Below, piece by piece: positions 6,002 to 8,302 of a stretch of 8,302 bases of DNA. This stretch comes from JAVJUS01 sp040220455 (GTDB taxonomy: Bacteria; Pseudomonadota; Alphaproteobacteria; DSM-16000; Inquilinaceae), in the NCBI GenBank assembly GCA_040220455.1, contig JAVJUS010000042.1, positions 1-8,302 of the forward strand. Direction: 5' to 3'. Each line of letters opens with the position of its first letter. The stretch's first letter is position 1. Under the pieces are notes generated by a model. The model searched no databases, was not told where the DNA came from, and was given only the letters and a program-made list of their open reading frames with translations. The position numbers and the translations under genes are program-made.

Positions 6002-7121
6002 ATGCGCGCCGAGACCCAGGACCGCGTCACCGAGATCAAGCAGTCGCTCGCGCTGCTGAGGAGGTCTCTTTGACTGGGAGAACGCGCTCTCCCGCCTCGA
6101 CGAGCTGAACGCCCTCGCCGAAGACCCCGCGCTCTGGAACGACCCGGACAACGCTCAGCGGATCATGCGCGAGCGGACCCATCTGGAGACCGCGATCGAG
6201 GGCTATCGCGCGCTCGAGCGGGAGTTCGACGACATCGTCGGGATGATCGAGTTGGGCGAGGAGGAAGGCGACGCCGATGTCGTCGCCGAGGCCGAGGAAC
6301 AGCTAGCCGCCCTCGCCGCGAACGTCCAGAAGCGCCAGCTCGAGAGCCTGCTGTCCGGCGAGGCCGACGCCAACGACTGCTATCTCGAGGTCAACGCCGG
6401 CGCCGGCGGCACCGAGGCGCAGGACTGGGCCGAGATGCTGCTGCGCATGTATGTCCGCTGGGCCGAGGCCCGCGGCTTCAAGCTCGAATGGCTGGAGGAA
6501 AGCCCGGGCGAGGAGGCGGGCATCAAGTCCGCGACCCTGCGGGTCAAGGGCCACAATGCCTATGGCTGGCTGAAGACCGAGTCCGGGGTGCATCGCCTGG
6601 TGCGCATCAGCCCCTTCGACAGCCAGGCGCGCCGGCACACCAGCTTCGCGTCGGTCTATGTCGCGCCGGTGATCGACGACTCGATCGACGTCACGATCGA
6701 GGACAAGGACCTGCGCGTCGACACCTACCGCGCCTCGGGCGCCGGCGGGCAGCACGTCAACAAGACCGACTCGGCGGTACGCATCACCCACCAGCCGACC
6801 GGCATCGTCGTGCAGTGCCAGAACGACCGCTCGCAGCACCGCAACCGCGACACGGCGATGGAGATGCTGCGCGCCCGGCTCTACGAGCGCGAGCTCAAGC
6901 GCCGGGAGGAGGAGGCCCAGGCCCTGGCGGACACCAAGTCCGACATCGGCTGGGGCCACCAGATCCGCTCCTACGTGTTGCAGCCCTACCAGATGGTCAA
7001 GGATCTGCGCACGGGCGTGGAGCGCGGCGACCCCTCCAAGGTGCTCGACGGCGACCTGGACCCGTTCCTGGAAGCCTCGCTCGCCATGAAGCTCGATCGC
7101 ATGGAAGAAGCGCGGGCTTGA
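6002..7121 (+). CDS. prfB: Peptide chain release factor 2, expressed by programmed +1 frameshift
   Basis: RF2 recognises UAA and UGA stop codons and triggers peptide release in the ribosome. Translation starts at ATG 6002, runs 23 codons to CTT (6068-6070), meets TGA at 6071-6073, and continues in the +1 frame from GAC (6072-6074) to the stop at 7119-7121. The product is 372 residues, against 365 in E. coli. Both frames match RF2: the zero-frame start ends in SLALLRRSL and the +1 frame opens with DWENALSRLDELN. The stop-recognition tripeptide SPF is at 203-205 (E. coli 205-207), and the catalytic GGQ is at 248-250 inside SGAGGQHVNKTDSAVRITH. Ala244 occupies the position that is Thr246 in E. 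coli K-12 and Ala in most bacteria. An ordinary ORF search would report only 6165-7121 and lose the first 54 residues. Expression is expected to be autoregulated: low RF2 makes the ribosome pause at UGA and shift. It starts 120 nt after mrcA. Confidence 0.98.
6059..6074 (+). promoter_or_regulatory. prfB programmed +1 frameshift site with internal Shine-Dalgarno
   Basis: The order is AGGAGG (6059-6064), TCT spacer (6065-6067), slippery CTT (6068-6070), TGA (6071-6073) and C (6074). The E. coli prfB site is AGG GGG TAT CTT TGA C, so the 3-nt spacing, CTT slip codon, UGA and weak +4 C are all kept. Here the Shine-Dalgarno element with its next base, AGGAGGT, fully complements the usual 16S rRNA 3' end and should stimulate shifting at least as well. 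Protein similarity to RF2 resumes exactly in the +1 frame, which rules out a random indel. Confidence 0.96.
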
Positions 7122-7130
7122 GGGACGCCC

Positions 7131-7158
7131 GAGCCGCCGTCTGGCACCGACGCGGCTC
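7131..7158. terminator. Hairpin between convergent prfB and VOC gene, possible bidirectional terminator
   Basis: GAGCCGC (7131-7137) pairs exactly with GCGGCTC (7152-7158). With C7138 bulged, GTC (7139-7141) pairs with GAC (7149-7151), leaving a 7-nt loop. It begins 10 nt after the prfB stop and overlaps the stop of the convergent gene at its right end, where a shared terminator would be expected. Neither side has a U-tract, so its efficiency is uncertain. Confidence 0.45.
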
Positions 7159-7567
7159 AGCCGTGGCCCTGCCGGGCCGCCGGCTCGATCAGGTCCCACT
7201 TGTTGCCGTAGAGGTCGACGAACACCGCGACGGTGCCGTAGGGCTCGTGACGCGGCGCTTCCAGGAAGTGAACGCCCCGGTCGGTGAACCGGGCATGGTC
7301 CCGGGCGAAATCCTCGGTCTCGAGGAACAGGAAGACGCGTCCGCCGGTCTGGTCGCCGACGCGCGCCGCCTGGCCCTCGCCGTCGGCGCGGGCGAGCAGC
7401 AGGTCCGGCCCGCGGTCATCGCCGGCCGGGCGCAGCGTGACCCACCGCTTGCCGCCGCCCAGATCGGTATCCTCGGTGCACGCGAAATCCAGCCGCTCGA
7501 CGAACCAGGCGATCGCCTCGTCGTAGTCGCGGACCAGGAGCGCGACGGTGGCGATGTGCGAAGCCAT
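7157..7567 (-). CDS. VOC-family (glyoxalase/dioxygenase-fold) protein
   Basis: This 136-residue single-module protein starts MASHIATVALLVRDYDEAIA and ends its second half with YGTVAVFVDLYGNKWDLIEP, the two ends of the paired beta-alpha-beta-beta-beta units of the vicinal oxygen chelate fold. TDLGGGKRWVTLRP (34-47) and GGRVFLFLETEDF (75-87) are typical of a common, mostly uncharacterised bacterial subgroup. His4 and Glu128 sit where metal ligands often lie in this fold. Members include glyoxalase I, dioxygenases, epimerases and antibiotic-binding proteins, so the substrate cannot be assigned. No signal peptide, hence cytoplasmic. The start at 7567 lies 26 nt after the DUF455 stop, suggesting a two-gene operon; the ribosome site is weak (GAGAA). 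The frame stays open upstream inside the DUF455 gene, but a longer start would not add VOC sequence. It converges on prfB. Confidence 0.9.
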   Translation of the reverse strand: MASHIATVALLVRDYDEAIAWFVERLDFACTEDTDLGGGKRWVTLRPAGDDRGPDLLLARADGEGQAARVGDQTGGRVFLFLETEDFARDHARFTDRGVHFLEAPRHEPYGTVAVFVDLYGNKWDLIEPAARQGHG

Positions 7568-7593
7568 CCGGTTCTCGTCCGTCTTGCGCGCGC

Positions 7594-8302
7594 TCAACCC
7601 GCCAGCGGCTCGTAGAGCGCCGGCTCCATGCCGGCCCGGGCGCGCGACTCGGCATTGAACGGGGGCTTGAGCGGCCCCCGATAGTACTGTCGGACCAGCG
7701 CGCGCCATTGCGGTTCGGCCTCCATTCCGCGCGACGCGGCGACATGGCGGAACCAGCGCACGCCGGCGGCGACATGGCCGATTTCCTCGTCGTGGATGAT
7801 CCGCAGGATCGCCGCCGAGTCGGCGTCGCCGGCGGCGTCCAGATTGGCGATCATGCCGGGCGTGACGTCCAGGCCGCGCGCCTCCAGCACCATCGGCACG
7901 ACCGCCAGACGGGCGAGCAGGTCGCCGGCCGTGGCCTCCGCGGCCTGCCACAGCCCGTCATGGGCCGGCAGGTCGCCATAGGCCGCGCCGAAGGCCGCCA
8001 GCCGGTCCGCCAGCATCAGGAAATGCCGGCCTTCGTCGTCCGCGACCGCGCACCAGTCGTCGAAGAACGCGTCCGGCAGGACCTCGCCGGCCCGCTCCGG
8101 GTCGGCAAACCGCGCGATCATGTCGCAGGCGAGATCGACGGCGTTGAGCTCGATATGCGCCAGCGCGTGCAGCAGGGCGACGCGGCCGGCGGCGCTGCGC
8201 GCCTTGCGCCGCTTGGGCATCGCCGAGGGCGGGCGCAGCTCCGGCCGCTCCGGGCGGGCCGGCCGGGTCGGCGGATCGGCGCGGCCGAGCGGGGCGAGCC
8301 GG
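7594..8302 (-). CDS. DUF455 ferritin-like protein, 5' end beyond the window
   Basis: The frame is open from the right edge to the stop at 7596-7594. An ATG at 8220 gives 208 residues, but the upstream codons read PARPERPELRPPSAMPKRR, the Pro/Arg-rich lead-in typical of DUF455 before the conserved GRxALLHAxAHIE. The true start therefore lies outside and that Met is internal. Numbered from it, likely di-iron ligands of the four-helix ferritin-like fold are Glu24 (in LLHALAHIE), Glu63 and His66 (DDEGRHF), Glu113 (VLEARGLDVTP), and Glu146 and His149 (HDEEIGH). The C-terminal LKPPFNAESRARAG is also characteristic. The family is related in fold to the tRNA hydroxylase MiaE, but its own reaction is not established to my knowledge, so an oxidative di-iron role is inference. 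No signal peptide is visible in the part seen. It is followed by the VOC gene on the same strand, 26 nt away. Confidence 0.92.
   Translation of the reverse strand, partial: RLAPLGRADPPTRPARPERPELRPPSAMPKRRKARSAAGRVALLHALAHIELNAVDLACDMIARFADPERAGEVLPDAFFDDWCAVADDEGRHFLMLADRLAAFGAAYGDLPAHDGLWQAAEATAGDLLARLAVVPMVLEARGLDVTPGMIANLDAAGDADSAAILRIIHDEEIGHVAAGVRWFRHVAASRGMEAEPQWRALVRQYYRGPLKPPFNAESRARAGMEPALYEPLAG

Noticed and set aside
6071..6073. The in-frame TGA as a pseudogene mutation or sequencing error in prfB
   Set aside because: The surrounding AGGAGG, 3-nt spacer, CTT, TGA and C reproduce the known autoregulatory frameshift site.
3451..6108. An 885-residue plus-strand frame overlapping mrcA
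   Set aside because: It is low-complexity Arg/Pro/Gly sequence in the alternative frame of mrcA and has no family motifs.
3137..6151. A 1004-residue open frame on the minus strand covering mrcA and the start of prfB
   Set aside because: It is antisense to clearly functional mrcA with all catalytic motifs. Its composition is dominated by Arg, Ala, Gly, Asp and His without recognisable domains, as expected for a shadow frame in GC-rich DNA.
6165..7121. prfB as a 318-residue protein starting at the internal ATG 6165
   Set aside because: Conserved RF2 sequence continues upstream through the +1 frameshift site to ATG 6002, with a ribosome site before it.
7568..7951. Upstream part of a 264-residue minus-strand frame that includes the VOC protein, suggesting a fusion
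   Set aside because: The upstream part lies inside the DUF455 gene in another frame and has no recognisable domain. VOC homology starts at the Met at 7567.

Overview
The window is very GC-rich (about 70% by eye), with dense genes, strong third-position G/C bias and long overlapping antisense reading frames that are compositional shadows. The gene content suggests a high-GC alphaproteobacterium, possibly Rhodospirillales- or Rhizobiales-like: a BepA-type M48/TPR protease, a ScsC/DsbA-type oxidoreductase with an N-terminal helical domain, PBP1A directly followed by prfB, a DUF455 ferritin-like protein and a VOC protein. The lineage is an inference from memory of gene order, not a database result.

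Layout. 1-768 (minus strand): N-terminal part of a divergent gamma-glutamyltransferase-like protein with a lipoprotein signal, cut by the left edge. 857-2215 (plus): periplasmic M48 metalloprotease with a C-terminal TPR region. 2422-3216 (plus): periplasmic thioredoxin-fold protein with a CGYC active site. 3437-5881 (plus): bifunctional penicillin-binding protein 1A (mrcA). 6002-7121 (plus): peptide chain release factor 2 (prfB), read through an in-frame UGA by a programmed +1 frameshift at 6059-6074. Simple reading of the plus strand misses its first 54 codons. 7157-7567 (minus): small VOC-family protein, convergent with prfB. 7594-8302 (minus): DUF455 ferritin-like protein whose start lies beyond the right edge.

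How they fit together. The three central plus-strand genes are all envelope proteins: outer-membrane protein quality control (BepA-like), disulfide chemistry (DsbA/ScsC-like) and peptidoglycan synthesis (PBP1A). PBP1A itself has a periplasmic CxxC pair that could be a disulfide substrate. prfB is a translation gene that commonly follows mrcA in alphaproteobacteria. The VOC and DUF455 genes form a separate minus-strand unit with a 26-nt gap.

No intergenic stretch exceeds 300 bases. The larger gaps (2216-2421, 3217-3436, 5882-6001) hold GC-rich hairpins without U-tracts. The gap before mrcA also has a near-perfect 20-bp dyad resembling a LacI-family operator. I found no mobile element, CRISPR array, tRNA, rRNA or phage gene. 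This is mostly an ordinary core-genome region. The points most worth a second look are the prfB recoding site with its unusually complete Shine-Dalgarno match, the operator-like dyad before mrcA, and the aberrant gamma-glutamyltransferase-like lipoprotein.
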